Numbered from the stretch's first letter, positions 44,954 to 55,404 are shown. The stretch: DNA of 64,000 bases from Nostoc indistinguendum CM1-VF10 (GCA_019359215.1 JAHHHS010000011.1:62001-126000), one strand, 5' to 3'. Notes: generated by a model not told the origin, from the letters alone. Program-made: numbers and translations.

Positions 44954-46336
44954 CTACGTTTCTATAGACGCTACTTTCCGACATTTTTTAAGAAACTGTT
45001 GGGGAATTTCTATACTTTCTCCCCAGTGTAAATGAACATAAGAAGCATGAACATTTGCAGGTAAACCCCATCCTTCACATCCCATATTTTCGTCGCAATC
45101 GTAGCGAGAAGTTTCAAATAGGGGCTGAGTGGGAGTTAAGGTTAAATGGGAACGATGAAACTCATGTCCATAAACAGTTGTACCTGCCTTCACTAACAAA
45201 TTATCTTGCAAAGCTACTGCACGACGATAGCCCAAAGTTAAACGCCCACCCATGACAGCAGATGTCGGTAAAACTCCTGTCATCGACCAAGATTTACCCT
45301 CAAAATTGATGATTTGCTCACATAAATACATCAATCCTCCGCATTCGGCAACTGTCGGCATTCCTCTAAGAATTGCTGTTTTCACTGCATCACGAACGCT
45401 GGTATTTTCTGCTAGTTGCTGGGCAAAAACTTCCGGGAAACCACCGCCAAAATACATTCCCTGCACATCTTTTGGTATTGCAGCATCTTCTAAAGGACTC
45501 CAGAAAACCAGTTCTGCGCCAAGTTGTTGCAGCAAATCGAGATTGTCTTGGTAGTAAAAATTAAAAGCGCGATCGCGGGCTATAGCAATCCTAACTGGGA
45601 ATGAGGTGGATAAAGAGGATGGGATAAAGGTGGGAAGTGGTTTTGATTTTAATAAAGGTAATAAGTGTTGCCAATCGAAACAGGTATCTCCTAAATCGGC
45701 GAGGCGATTAATTAAAGCATTGAGTTCGGGAAGTTCTGCTGTAGGTACTAAACCCAAATGGCGATCGGGAATTGTGATGTTATCTTGACGGCGCAGTACG
45801 CCGAGAATAGGTAATTGTAAGGGTTCAAGAGAATCTTTCAGTAGAGAAAGATGGCGATCGCTCCCTACGCGATTTAATACTACCCCAGCTATTTTAATTC
45901 GGGGATCAAAAGATTGGTAGCCGTGAGCGATCGCAGCGACAGAACCAGATAAACGACTACAATCAATCACCAACACCACAGGTAAATCCAAAAGCCGTGC
46001 GATGTGTGCCGTACTCGCAAAGTCTGTTGATTTTTGCTTTTCTTGCCCATGCCCAATTCCATCAAATAACCCCATCACCCCTTCTACTAGGGCATATTCG
46101 CTCAGTTGACTATGACGGGCAAAACATTGCTGAACGTAGGCTTCGGAAGTCAACACGGGGTCTAAATTGCGACAAGGACGACCAGTTACGTGTTGATGAA
46201 ACATCGGATCAATGTAGTCTGGGCCTACCTTGAAAGATTGCACCAGGCGATCGCGACGACGTAAAGATGCTAAAAGGGTGAGCGTAACTGTTGTCTTGCC
46301 CACCCCACTACGTTCTCCAGCAATGATTACAGACAT
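44954..46336 (-). CDS. cbiA: Cobyrinic acid a,c-diamide synthase
   Basis: Amidates the a and c side chains of cobyrinic acid using glutamine and ATP in corrin (pseudocobalamin/B12) synthesis. The 460-residue protein has an N-terminal P-loop (IAGERSGVGKTTVTL), FKVGPDYIDPMFHQHVTGRP and VEGVMGLFDG, and a class I glutamine amidotransferase half with the catalytic Cys in AECGGLMYLCE and His in YGHEFHRS. The 104 bases upstream show no recognisable cobalamin riboswitch. Confidence 0.93.
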   Translation of the reverse strand: MSVIIAGERSGVGKTTVTLTLLASLRRRDRLVQSFKVGPDYIDPMFHQHVTGRPCRNLDPVLTSEAYVQQCFARHSQLSEYALVEGVMGLFDGIGHGQEKQKSTDFASTAHIARLLDLPVVLVIDCSRLSGSVAAIAHGYQSFDPRIKIAGVVLNRVGSDRHLSLLKDSLEPLQLPILGVLRRQDNITIPDRHLGLVPTAELPELNALINRLADLGDTCFDWQHLLPLLKSKPLPTFIPSSLSTSFPVRIAIARDRAFNFYYQDNLDLLQQLGAELVFWSPLEDAAIPKDVQGMYFGGGFPEVFAQQLAENTSVRDAVKTAILRGMPTVAECGGLMYLCEQIINFEGKSWSMTGVLPTSAVMGGRLTLGYRRAVALQDNLLVKAGTTVYGHEFHRSHLTLTPTQPLFETSRYDCDENMGCEGWGLPANVHASYVHLHWGESIEIPQQFLKKCRKVASIET

Positions 46337-46442
46337 GGATAATTGTTAATTGGTTAAACTAAATAGTCGACTATCTTAGTAAGATTAAATTAAATCAAAG
46401 TCAAACAAAAATATTTATTTTATGAAAATCATTGCTTTTATG

Positions 46443-46676
46443 CTAATCAGTAATGATTTTTCTATCAAGACGTTCAGCCAGCCATAATTTAATAATAGAA
46501 TCAGATGTAACTCCTAAACGCTTGGCTTCATGTTCTAAGGCTTCAATCATCCAAAGGGGAAAGTCAATATTAACTCTTTTTTGCTCATAGCGTGGGCGAT
46601 GTGCGTTAGATAAGTCTATAAACTCCGTAATATCTTCTCCATTATCGAACTTAGCATCAAATTCTTCAGCTTTCAT
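46443..46676 (-). CDS. BrnA-like antitoxin (ribbon-helix-helix)
   Basis: A 77-residue protein: MKAEEFDAKFDNGEDITEFI, then RVNIDFPLWMIEALEHEAKR, a ribbon-helix-helix DNA-binding region of the BrnA/CopG type. Its ATG overlaps the last codons of the BrnT remnant, the normal brnT-brnA order. The antitoxin frame is intact, so the protein may still be made and regulate DNA, although the toxin is not. Confidence 0.78.
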   Translation of the reverse strand: MKAEEFDAKFDNGEDITEFIDLSNAHRPRYEQKRVNIDFPLWMIEALEHEAKRLGVTSDSIIKLWLAERLDRKIITD

Positions 46677-46780
46677 AAATATTTACCTCTTCAGCACGAG
46701 AGTTTCTGTGCTTCAATAAAATCAATGCCATGTTTAGTTTTATTAGTTGCACTTTTTTTAGCATCAAATTCAAACTTCAT
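46666..46780 (-). pseudogene. BrnT toxin with internal deletion
   Basis: From ATG 46780 the frame reads MKFEFDAKKSATNKTKHGI and DFIEAQKLSC and stops; this is the start of a BrnT RNase toxin (F-D-x-K-K-x-x-x-N-x-x-K-H-G-I/V-x-F). In another frame the same DNA ends SRAEEVNIYES-stop, the normal BrnT C-terminus. About 50 residues in between, including the catalytic core, are missing, with a frameshift at the join. The toxin is therefore dead. Confidence 0.75.
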
Positions 46781-46870
46781 AATTCTTTTTAAGAAAGATA
46801 CAAAATATTTTAATCAACAATCTTCACTATTTTATAAATTAAATTTTCCTTGCCATTCACTTTAGTAATT

Positions 46871-46905
46871 AAAAAAATTCCCCCCTTCCCGCATCGGGAA
46901 GGGGG
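46871..46905 (-). terminator. Intrinsic terminator of opcA
   Basis: On the minus strand, CCCCCTTCCC-GATGC-GGGAAGGGGG forms a 10-bp GC-rich stem followed by AATTTTTTTAATT. It lies 20 bases beyond the opcA stop. Confidence 0.85.
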
Positions 46906-46924
46906 TAAGAGGGTTAGGACTGAA

Positions 46925-48286
46925 TTAATTCGCCGATTTGAAAATATTCGCTGTCACTCCGAGGCTTTCTTCAAAAAGTGACTCGCGACCCCAGCGTTGC
47001 ACCTGCTGACTCAGCAAAGCTTCTGCCTTTTGTTCCGAAAGTGAAGTCACCTGTTGAAACAGACCGGCAGATTGAGCGCCACCGTGGGTTTCCATCCGCA
47101 TACAACCACCAGTTTCTGAGCAGATAACTGTACCACAGTCTGCCTGGGAATTTGTCGAGCTGAGGCGCAGGGCAATCAAATCACCAACAATGTCGCCTAC
47201 ATCAGCAACTGGAACTCCTGCTAACTCTGCTTCTACTTGTCGCTGCTCTTGAGCAATAAAACGGATGCGAGTGATGTCGTAATCACCGCTTTCCTTTTCA
47301 TAAAAAACTGGCTGCCATTGCAACCGACTTGCCAGCCAACCCAAAAACAGCAAAGCTTGGGCAGGGTTGCCTTTTTCGTAATCAATCGTAACGCGGTCAA
47401 TTTCTTTGAGGGCGGCGCGACGCTTAGGTGAGTCGTAAGCCTCAGCTGTCAATTCCTGCCATGATGCGAGGCGACGCCAGTTCAAGTCAGCTAAAGGTAC
47501 ACCCGTTTCTACCAACTCTTGTAGGTGTAGTAAATCAGTTTCTGGCTCGTTAAAGTTGCAAGAATCTACAATAACATTATTGCAGATTGCTGCTAGGCGC
47601 TTAAATAGACCGTTGTTAGGGTCTGGTGTTGCCTTCCACCAGAGAAACTTCGGCAAGCCGCCAATCAACAATGCCGGAATCATACCACCGATGCGTTCTA
47701 AAGCAGCAGCAGTACCACTAAGAGTGATGTATTCGCAGCAAATAAGTGTGCTTGAAGATTGCTTTTGGATGGGGCAGTAGGCAGAAACTTGAGCTTTAAC
47801 CCCTTCATCTTCACCAGCAATGGGAAATAGCGCAATGATGCGGCAGGGGTTCCGGAGAGCGATTTCATCGGCAATTCTGGGGCTACCGCTACTTAACCCA
47901 GCAGCAGGATGTTCTCCTCCAGAACCACCTCGCTGACCTTTAGCGAATTCTTCTCGTAATACAGTCAGAGTTTCTGGTGTTGCTGTTCCAGTTTCTGGGA
48001 GTTTATATTTCTTTTGCACTTCCCGCAATGCTGCCACCATCTGTGGCCCCAAAATCCCATCAATTGGACCGTTGTAAAATCCCAAAGCAGCCAACAAATA
48101 CTGAGTTTCTTCTGGTTCGTAGACCACTAAAGTAAATGTCGTTGCCCTAGTAGCACTAGGAAGTCCACCGTCCTCGCCAGTAATACCGTAACTTTGCCAA
48201 ATTTGATTGAGTTCGGCATCTATTTCGTTAAGCGAAATATCTTTTGGTGCCTGGAGTGAAAAAATTGTAGAAGCTTGGAGAGCCAT
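46925..48286 (-). CDS. opcA: Glucose-6-phosphate dehydrogenase assembly protein OpcA
   Basis: Activates and helps assemble G6PDH in cyanobacteria, linking its activity to redox/thioredoxin control. The 453-residue protein has a peptidoglycan-binding-like N-terminal part (FYNGPIDGILGPQMVAALRE) and an OpcA body (LLIGGLPKFLWWKATPDPN, VIVDSCNFNEPETD). The C-terminal third has several Cys (CGTVICSETGGC), possibly redox-active. Last gene of fbp-tal-zwf-opcA. Confidence 0.93.
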   Translation of the reverse strand: MALQASTIFSLQAPKDISLNEIDAELNQIWQSYGITGEDGGLPSATRATTFTLVVYEPEETQYLLAALGFYNGPIDGILGPQMVAALREVQKKYKLPETGTATPETLTVLREEFAKGQRGGSGGEHPAAGLSSGSPRIADEIALRNPCRIIALFPIAGEDEGVKAQVSAYCPIQKQSSSTLICCEYITLSGTAAALERIGGMIPALLIGGLPKFLWWKATPDPNNGLFKRLAAICNNVIVDSCNFNEPETDLLHLQELVETGVPLADLNWRRLASWQELTAEAYDSPKRRAALKEIDRVTIDYEKGNPAQALLFLGWLASRLQWQPVFYEKESGDYDITRIRFIAQEQRQVEAELAGVPVADVGDIVGDLIALRLSSTNSQADCGTVICSETGGCMRMETHGGAQSAGLFQQVTSLSEQKAEALLSQQVQRWGRESLFEESLGVTANIFKSAN

Positions 48287-48391
48287 AGTAGTTTTGAGTT
48301 GTCATTTGTCCTTCGTCATTTGTCCTTCGTCATTTGTCATTTGTCATTCGTTATTTGTTTTTACTAGTGACTAATGACTAATGACTAATAT
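48287..48391. repeat. gtcattt-type short tandem repeats between zwf and opcA
   Basis: A run of gtcatttgtccttc units followed by gactaatgactaatgact. Heptamer-based repeats fill the spacer of the two co-oriented genes. Confidence 0.65.
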
Positions 48392-49921
48392 TTAGAGTCT
48401 GCGCCAGCGACGGCCATCCTGGTTAATTAAGAGTTCTGCTTCTGCTGGTTCCCAAGTACCGGCTTCGTACTGAGGAATAGTAGTAGGATCGGCGGGTGCA
48501 TCCCAAACGGAAAGGGCTGGTGTTACTACCTGCCAAGCTGCTTCTACTTCATCCGCCCGTGTAAACAATGTTTGATCGCCCATCATACAATCAAGGAATA
48601 GGCGATCGTAGGCATCGGATGTTGCTTGGATGCCAAAGGAACCATAACTAAAGTCCATGTCAACGGAACGAGTGCGGAATTCTGCCCCAGGCATTTTGAC
48701 ATCAAAACGCAAGGAAATACCTTCATTTGGCTGAATCCGCATCGTCAAAATATTGGCATTTGTCTGTTGGGCGGCCGATTGGAACATCCGAGATGGAACT
48801 TCGCGGAAGTGAATTGAAATCTCACTCACTTTTTTCGGCATCCGCTTTCCAGTCCGTAAGTAGAAAGGAACACCTTTCCAGCGCCAGTTATCCACCAAAA
48901 ACTTCATCGCTACATAGGTGGGTGTGCTGGAGTTGGGGTCAACGCCTGGTTCTGTCCGATACCCTGGCACTGCTTGACCCTTCATCCAGCCAGCACTGTA
49001 TTGACCACGGACTGCTGACCGCGACAGATTGTGAACATCAGCTAAACGAGTAGCTTGGAGTACCTTCACTTTTTCTGTACGAATGCTATCGGCATCCATT
49101 GCGTTGGGTGCTTCCATCGCCGTTAGACAGTAAAGTTGCATGAGGTGATTTTGCAACATATCCCGCAGTGCGCCGGCACTTTCATAGTAGCCAGCCCGGT
49201 CTTCCACTCCCACGGTTTCTGCCACGGTAATTTGCACGTGGTCAACAAATTGACGATTCCACAAGGGTTCAAAAATTGCATTGGCAAAGCGAAACACCAG
49301 CAGATTTTGGACTGTTTCTTTACCTAAGTAGTGGTCGATGCGGTATACTTGGTTTTCTTTGCAATATTTTTGTACCACTTGGTTAAGACTTTGGGCAGAA
49401 GCCAAGTCCCGACCAAAGGGTTTTTCAACTACTAGACGATGTTTGTAGGGATCTTCTAGCATCCCGCCGCTTCCTAGCTGCTTAATCGCTTCGGGAAAGA
49501 ATGAGGGGGCTACTGAGAGGTAGAACATGCGATTACCTCGCGTGCCCCGTTTTTCGTCTAATTCACTCAATAAGGTTTTTAGTTTCTGGTAGCTTTCGGG
49601 GTTGTCGATATCCCCAGGACTGTAGAACAGACCTTGAGAGAAGTCTTGCCAAAGTTCCCCTAAATCGACATCAGGATGTGCCTCTTCCATGCCCTTCTGC
49701 ATTTGTTCACGGAAGTATTCATGGCTCCATTCTCGTCGTGCTACGCCGACAATAGTAGTTTCTGGCGGTATACGCCGTTCTCGCCGCAATTTGTAAAGTG
49801 CTGGCACTAGTTTGCGCCAGGTGAGATCACCAGAAGCGCCAAAGATAACTATAATCTGGGGTTCGGGCATCCCTTGTTGTTGCAGACCAACGCGCAAGGG
49901 ATTTTCTAGCAGACTAACCAT
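48392..49921 (-). CDS. zwf: Glucose-6-phosphate 1-dehydrogenase
   Basis: The first enzyme of the oxidative pentose phosphate pathway, making NADPH in the dark and in heterocysts. It has 509 residues from ATG 49921 ([13 protein letters not shown]). The NADP fold reads [20 protein letters not shown], the substrate/catalytic segment [22 protein letters not shown], with another conserved part [13 protein letters not shown]. The frame continues to 50095, but the extra N-terminus is encoded by G/C-rich minisatellite (agcaggggg, ccccaatgccc) and is rejected. Confidence 0.95.
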   Translation of the reverse strand: MVSLLENPLRVGLQQQGMPEPQIIVIFGASGDLTWRKLVPALYKLRRERRIPPETTIVGVARREWSHEYFREQMQKGMEEAHPDVDLGELWQDFSQGLFYSPGDIDNPESYQKLKTLLSELDEKRGTRGNRMFYLSVAPSFFPEAIKQLGSGGMLEDPYKHRLVVEKPFGRDLASAQSLNQVVQKYCKENQVYRIDHYLGKETVQNLLVFRFANAIFEPLWNRQFVDHVQITVAETVGVEDRAGYYESAGALRDMLQNHLMQLYCLTAMEAPNAMDADSIRTEKVKVLQATRLADVHNLSRSAVRGQYSAGWMKGQAVPGYRTEPGVDPNSSTPTYVAMKFLVDNWRWKGVPFYLRTGKRMPKKVSEISIHFREVPSRMFQSAAQQTNANILTMRIQPNEGISLRFDVKMPGAEFRTRSVDMDFSYGSFGIQATSDAYDRLFLDCMMGDQTLFTRADEVEAAWQVVTPALSVWDAPADPTTIPQYEAGTWEPAEAELLINQDGRRWRRL

Positions 49922-50105
49922 AGGAATTTTGGATTTTGGATTAGGGGTTTGGGATTGGGCATGGGGCATTGGGCATTGGGCATTGGGCATGGAGAAGAGG
50001 CAGAGGGGTGGGGTGCAGGGGGCAGAGGGGAAAATTCTTCTCCCTTGCTCCCTGCCCCCTGCTCCCCTGCTTCTTCCCCACTCCCCACTCCCCACTCCCC
50101 AGCCC
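49922..50105. repeat. Minisatellite spacer between tal and zwf
   Basis: Almost the whole 184-base spacer is short degenerate repeats: gattttggattaggggtttg, then gcattgggcattgggcat, then ccccactccccactcccc. It is the same family as the inserts in cimA and thiOG. Confidence 0.7.
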
Positions 50106-51251
50106 TTACACTGGTGACAATACCTTGATCTTCTCTTCTAAAGAGTTCATCAAGGACTGGAAGGGCTGAATGAACTTGTCAATACCTTCATCTAACAGTT
50201 CATCCATTACGGCATTAAGATCAACGTTGATGTCGGGATCTTTGAGGTTTTCGATCAGCGTGTAAGCATTATCGACATCTGTTTCTAAGCGATCACCTAC
50301 GTTACAATGATCGGCACAAGCTTTAATCGTCGCTGGGGGTACGGTGTTAACGGTATCTCGGCCAATCAACTCTTCGATATACATCACGTCGTTGTAGTGG
50401 GGGTCTTTGGTGCTAGTACTAGCCCAAAGTAGCCGTTGTACTGTGGCCCCTTTTTCTGCCAAGGCTTTCCAGCGATCGCTCTCAATAATTTTCTTGTATT
50501 CTTGGTACGCAATCTTGGCGTTAGCGATCGCTACTTTCCCTTTAACAGCTCTTAGCTTTGCTTCCACAGAAATATCATCAACGCCTTTTTTCAACTTAGC
50601 ATCTATTTTGGCGTCAACGTTGCTATCAATCCGACTGAGGAAGAAGCTAGCGACTGAAGCAATTTTACTGATGTCCTTGCCCTCAGCCAGCCGTTTTTCT
50701 AAGCCACGAATATAAGCCCAAGCTGTGTTTACGTAGCTTTCTACAGAAAACAGCAACGTGATATTAACATTCATCCCTTCGGCTATTACCTGCTCCACTG
50801 CTGGTAAACCAGGTTTTGTACCGGGAATTTTAATCATCAGATTTTCCCGACCAATCTCTTGGAAATAGCGCCGGGCTTCGGTTATTGTTGCTTCAGTATC
50901 ATGGGCGATAGTTGGTGGGACTTCAATACTCACATAACCATCTAGTCTATTCGAGGCTTCATAAACAGGGCGTAAAATATCACATGCATAACGGATATCT
51001 GCAAAAACTAGCGATTCGTAAATTTTGTCTGTGGGTAAGTTAGCGCGAACTGCGGCTTCAATATCGGCATCATAAATGACATTACCTGCGATCGCTTTTT
51101 CAAAGATAGCAGGGTTAGAGGTAATACCAGAGATACCTTGGTTTTCAACCATGTCTTTGAGTTCGCCTGATTGAATAATGTCACGGCTCAAATTATCCAT
51201 CCAGATACTTTGACCGTATTGGTTAATTTCTAGTAGATGATTGGTAGACAT
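50106..51251 (-). CDS. tal: Transaldolase
   Basis: Transfers a three-carbon unit between sugar phosphates in the non-oxidative pentose phosphate pathway. The 381-residue form from ATG 51251 ([15 protein letters not shown]) has [12 protein letters not shown] and the Schiff-base lysine in [14 protein letters not shown], plus [11 protein letters not shown]. It is longer than E. coli TalB, as usual for the cyanobacterial/actinobacterial type. An extra six codons to 51269 are possible. Confidence 0.93.
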   Translation of the reverse strand: MSTNHLLEINQYGQSIWMDNLSRDIIQSGELKDMVENQGISGITSNPAIFEKAIAGNVIYDADIEAAVRANLPTDKIYESLVFADIRYACDILRPVYEASNRLDGYVSIEVPPTIAHDTEATITEARRYFQEIGRENLMIKIPGTKPGLPAVEQVIAEGMNVNITLLFSVESYVNTAWAYIRGLEKRLAEGKDISKIASVASFFLSRIDSNVDAKIDAKLKKGVDDISVEAKLRAVKGKVAIANAKIAYQEYKKIIESDRWKALAEKGATVQRLLWASTSTKDPHYNDVMYIEELIGRDTVNTVPPATIKACADHCNVGDRLETDVDNAYTLIENLKDPDINVDLNAVMDELLDEGIDKFIQPFQSLMNSLEEKIKVLSPV

Positions 51252-51587
51252 AGCTTTAACTTGTTTCACTCCTGTATAGTGATGTTTCTAAGTAAATTGG
51301 CAAAACGCATCAGATATTGATGGTTACTTTTGAATTGTGGCGTTGCCAACCACTTATCGCATCGGCCAGCTGAGATAATCTTTAATACATCTTCAAGAAC
51401 TGCTATTTTGCATTGCCAATCCTAAATCACCATGATTAACTTTTAATTAATGCCAGATGCTAGACGCATCCTTGATCCTCTTGTTACCGTCTTCTAGTGC
51501 AGCAGGGCAAAAAGTACCTATCAATTGAAAAAGTTTAAAAAGCTTTATTTACAAGCTTTGTTTTCTTTTAAACCGTGCCTTTTTACA
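51252..51587. other. Spacer between fbp and tal
   Basis: 336 bases without an ORF or repeat array. A separate tal promoter could lie here, but no elements are clear. Confidence 0.35.
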
Positions 51588-52637
51588 CTAGTGTCCGTTT
51601 TGAATAAAAGACTCCACCTTTGCTACATCTTCTTTGCTACCAATAATTAAAGGTGTGCGCTGATGTAGTTTTTTCGGTACTACATCCAATATATCCATTA
51701 GTCCTGTAGTCGCACGGCCACCTGCTTGCTCAATCAAAAAGGCTAGAGGAGCAGTTTCATAAAGTAAGCGCAATTTACCTTCTGGGTTTTGAATTGTGCC
51801 TGGGTAGAGAAATACGCCACCTTGAACTAAAATTCTGTGGATGTCGCTCACCATTGCGCCGCTATAACGAGCGCTGTAGCCTTCTGTGCGGTGAACGTAG
51901 CGGATGTATTCTCGAATCGATTCTTCCCACTGCCAGAAGTTCCCCTCGTTCACGCTGTAAACAGAGCCGTGGTTAGGAATCCGAATATTTTCTTCTGTGA
52001 GAATAAATTCTCCCAAGCTGGGATCAAGCACAAAAGAATGAACGCCCTTACCTATACTATAAACCAGCATCGTGCAGGGTCCATACAGGATGTATCCAGC
52101 AGCAAGCTGCTTACGTCCGTTGGTCAAGAGGTCAGTTGCCTTACCATCGCTATCAGTTCCTTCTTGTTGGCGAATGGCGAAAATAGAACCCAAGCTGAGA
52201 TTATTATCAGTGTTAGATGAGCCATCAATTGGGTCATACAGCAGGGTATAGCGACCAATGGGGCAATTTTCAGGGATATAGTAGGGTTTTTCCATTTCCT
52301 CAGAAGCTAGACGACAGACTAAGCCGCTTTGCTTAAAAACTGAGATAAATACATCATTGGCATAGACATCCATCTTTTTGACGGATTCTCCTTGCACATT
52401 AACTTCCCCAGTAAACCCGAGAACGCCTTCCATTAAACCAGCGCGGCTCATGCGGCGAGCAACTAGTTTGCCTGCAAGGGCGATGCGATTCATCAGCGCA
52501 CTTAAATCCTGTGCATCTGGCGAAAAACTCTGAAGTTGCTGTAAGACGTGACGGGATAAGGTTGTACAATCACGATCTAAGGATTTGTCTGTAGCATCGT
52601 AGGTAGATAAATCTAAAGAATCTGGCGCTTTAGCCAT
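51588..52637 (-). CDS. fbp: Class I fructose-1,6-bisphosphatase
   Basis: Hydrolyses fructose-1,6-bisphosphate to fructose-6-phosphate for the Calvin cycle, gluconeogenesis and the pentose phosphate cycle. It has 349 residues from ATG 52637 ([19 protein letters not shown]). Metal/substrate motifs are [11 protein letters not shown] and [19 protein letters not shown], and [17 protein letters not shown] follows. The alternative ATG 52658 adds seven residues. First gene of the cluster with tal, zwf and opcA. Confidence 0.94.
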   Translation of the reverse strand: MAKAPDSLDLSTYDATDKSLDRDCTTLSRHVLQQLQSFSPDAQDLSALMNRIALAGKLVARRMSRAGLMEGVLGFTGEVNVQGESVKKMDVYANDVFISVFKQSGLVCRLASEEMEKPYYIPENCPIGRYTLLYDPIDGSSNTDNNLSLGSIFAIRQQEGTDSDGKATDLLTNGRKQLAAGYILYGPCTMLVYSIGKGVHSFVLDPSLGEFILTEENIRIPNHGSVYSVNEGNFWQWEESIREYIRYVHRTEGYSARYSGAMVSDIHRILVQGGVFLYPGTIQNPEGKLRLLYETAPLAFLIEQAGGRATTGLMDILDVVPKKLHQRTPLIIGSKEDVAKVESFIQNGH

Positions 52638-53008
52638 TTTTACGTTCTCCGCAGCCACTAGCTGTTAGTTGGGTTTTAGTTGTGTATGGCAACTTATAGT
52701 TGCTGCTTCTATCTTAGAAAGGTAATTTGATAACTTAGATGCGACTTTAGATAAACTAAAGAAATGAATTTTCAGTGACTCCTGCACTCAGAGCGTAGAT
52801 ACGTAGTTTACTTCGACTTGTGTGTACACCGTAGAGGGGAGACGAAGCGTAGCTTTGGCTTTTTAGGGTTCTTGTGGTTTAGTAAGTAATCAAGCGGACA
52901 TGATACAGCGTATTTCAGGTAAATGAAGTACACGGGTAGGGGCACAACATGTTGTGCCCCTACGATTATCTGTACCTCACGCTTGTTGCAATCTGCTGTA
53001 TCAGTCGT
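52638..53008. other. fbp upstream region and repeat-rich intergenic DNA
   Basis: Carries the fbp promoter side, fragments resembling dispersed repeats (cgtagaggggagacgaagcg, 52830-52849) and the perfect palindrome at 52936-52963. Open frames here are byproducts of the neighbouring tandem array. Confidence 0.4.
52936..52963. repeat. Perfect 28-base palindrome, GGGGCACAACAT family
   Basis: gtaggggcacaaca-t and its exact reverse complement, no loop. It is the best-preserved member of the family seen at 23708, 35076, 44849, 55467 and 62510. Confidence 0.8.
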
Positions 53009-53239
53009 GACGGGAAGCACTTCAGACTTAACGGGAACCACTCCAGAGTTAACGGGAGCCACTCCAGAGTTAACGGGAGCCACTCCAGAGTTAACGGGAG
53101 CCACTCCAGAGTTAACGGGAGCCACTCCAGAGTTAACGGGAGCCACTCCAGAGTTAACGGGAGCCACTCCAGACTTAACGGGAACCACTCCAGACTTAAC
53201 GGAAACCACTCCAGACTTAACGGGAACCACTTCAGTCGT
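53009..53239. repeat. 21-bp tandem array, eleven units
   Basis: Eleven adjoining 21-base units of the form aacgggagccactccagag-tt. The inner six are virtually identical, and the outer ones vary at a few positions (gg(a/g)a(a/g)cc, cag(a/t)(c/g)tt). Period and length parallel the array at 41665-41851, but the unit sequence differs. Three plus or minus frames stay open through it, so it generates spurious ORFs. Confidence 0.92.
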
Positions 53240-53351
53240 GATGTTGCCAGGACAGTTTCTGCATTTAGGGTGGGGTACAAGTCGGCGAACCGCAAGGGCG
53301 CACTGGCTTCTCTGTGCCTCTGCGGTTAAATAAAATCTGAATATTTTTATG

Positions 53352-53573
53352 TTAGAGCATGGGTATAACGGCTGCCGTCTTTAAGTGACTTTTAAAGTCA
53401 CTTAAAGACAGCAAAATCAAAGGAGTACGTTGCCTATGCTGTATTACTTGAGACCCAATTACACTTAGTGTTCCTCCGACAATTTTTTCAGCCTCCATAT
53501 CTGTAATGTCCTGCTCAACAATTGATTCAATATGGTCTAAATCCAGGATTTTTATTTTCAAGGAATGATACAT
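53352..53573 (-). CDS. Small peptide with GG-type leader
   Basis: A 73-residue peptide from ATG 53573 (MYHSLKIKILDLDHIESIV). Residues ~16-33 are acidic and helical and end in MEAEKIVGG, the form of a double-glycine leader cleaved by C39-peptidase ABC exporters. The following ~40 residues (TLSVIGSQVIQHRQR, then a hydrophobic end) would be the exported part. No transporter gene is adjacent. A secreted peptide or bacteriocin-like product is possible. The function is inferred only from the leader form. Confidence 0.5.
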   Translation of the reverse strand: MYHSLKIKILDLDHIESIVEQDITDMEAEKIVGGTLSVIGSQVIQHRQRTPLILLSLSDFKSHLKTAAVIPML

Positions 53574-53751
53574 AGTAATCATCCAATTAATTGTTTTTTC
53601 TTAAAGGTAAAATCACCTCTATTTTATAACCCAACTTCCTATATAAATTTTTCTGCCAATTGTGTCATTTCTTCACAAAAGTTTATAATCTGTGCTGTCC
53701 AAATATCACAAAAAGCCCTGATCATTACTGTTGTTAAGGGAAATTCATCAA

Positions 53752-55404
53752 ATGACTGAAAACTTACGCACTTCGTGTTGGCTTTTAAGGTTAATGATTT
53801 CTTTAGCTATTAGTGGTGCATACCTCAATGCTTGGGATTGCACCTTTGCTCAAGTTACGCCTGATAGCACTTTACCTAATAATTCCACTGTCAAATTAGA
53901 GGGTAATACCAGAATTATTGAAGGAGGAACTCAAGCTGGAAGTAATCTTTTCCACAGTTTTGAGCAGTTTTCTGTACCCACTGGGAGTCAGGCTTACTTC
54001 AACCACGCTTTAGATATTCAAAATATCATCAGCCGTGTCACGGGTAATTCTCCTTCTCTCATTGATGGTCTGATTAGAGCCAATCGTGATCGGCAAGGGA
54101 CAGGGTGGAGAGCTTACCGTTCGCGCCTGGCAGTTTGTGGAACTAGCAGGAACAACAACAAGCGGCTTGTTTACTGAAACTCAAGGTGCTGGAAATGCTG
54201 GAAACTTGACAATTACCACTCCACGGTTAAGTTCTCAAAATGGAGCGCGAGTATCAACTTCTACTAAAGGCGAGGGACAGGGAGGAAATTTGACTGTAAC
54301 CGCCACCGATTCTGTGATGCCCGCACTCTAGGTGAGGGAAATGCTGGCAATATCACAGTGAACGCGAATACTGTGGAAGCGGTTAATGGTGGACAAATCC
54401 TTGCTAATGCTTTCACAGGCAGCAGCGGATTTGCAGGTGATATCACAGTTAATGCTACTGATAGGGTGACTATATCTGGCAGGGCTACCTTCAAACGGTT
54501 TGTCCGAGGAATTGATGGGAACCTTGTTGAGGATGAGTCTGCTAACAGTGGCTTGTTTGTTCGCTCTCAAGGGTCAGGGAGCGCAGGCAAACTTCAGGTA
54601 GGCTCTCGTTTCATTCGCTTAGAGAATCAAGGGGAAATTACTGCTGAAACCGCATCTGGTAATGGGGGTGATATTACACTCCACGACCTAGATTTGTTGT
54701 TACTAAGCGACAACAGCCAGATATCTGCTACCGCAGGCACAAATCAACAGGGTGGAAATGGCCGTAATATCACTATCGATGCCCCTAATGGCTTCATCGT
54801 CGCCAAACCAAATGAAAACAGCGATATCACCGCCAATGCCTACAATGGCAATGGGGGAATAGTTAAAATCAACGCTACTAAGATTTTCGGTATTGCACCA
54901 CTGACTAGCGAAGACCTTAAAAGATTGCGCCCTGATGATCCAGACCCGCGTCAACTTCCGACAAATGATATTACAGCAATTTCCCAAACAAGACCTGATT
55001 TAAGCGGCATTGTAGATATCAATACCCTCAATGTTGACCCCTATCGAGGATTAATCAACTTACCAGTCGTACCAGTCGATACTCAAGTCTCACAAGTCTG
55101 TCAAGCACGTACAGCACAAAATCAAAGCAGTTTTACCATCGCCGGGCGCGGTGGCTTACCACCCAACCCTAGAACCGAACCCCTGACTCCTGATGCACTT
55201 CAACTAGATTGGGTAACTCTCAATCCAAAAGCTGAAAACCGCTTTAGTACAACTGTTTCGACTCAGGCAAATAGCTCTAGTTCAGCAACGATTGTAGAAG
55301 CACAAAGGTGGGTGAGAAATGCTAAAGGTGAAGTTGTACTCACGGCTGATGTGCCTACAGCTTTGCCTCATAGTTCCTGGCTTACTCCTGCTTCTTGTTT
55401 CTAA
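53752..55404 (+). pseudogene. Broken filamentous-haemagglutinin-like (TPS) gene
   Basis: Starts [19 protein letters not shown], a signal peptide, then [20 protein letters not shown] and [18 protein letters not shown], the secretion (FHA-N) domain, which breaks at ~54100. The frame moves to another phase (54086-54331, GNLTITTPRLSSQNGARV), stops, and resumes at 54358 as part of the beta-helix body, ending SSWLTPASCF. Compared with the intact paralogue at 56749, most of the FHA-N domain and body are deleted. Its last ~670 bases are nearly identical to the paralogue. Confidence 0.8.

Noticed and set aside
46337..46442. Cobalamin riboswitch upstream of cbiA
   Set aside because: The ~100 bases are AT-rich and lack the conserved B12-box and multi-helix pattern.
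49922..50095. N-terminal extension of zwf
   Set aside because: The extra 58 codons are pure minisatellite and precede the methionine where zwf homologues start.
41665..53239. Direct repeat arrays considered as CRISPR
   Set aside because: Units are contiguous, without spacers, and no cas genes are present.
52808..53333. Several 100-140-codon frames on both strands across the second tandem array
   Set aside because: All are consequences of a repeat with a period divisible by three; none has a conserved start or domain outside the array.
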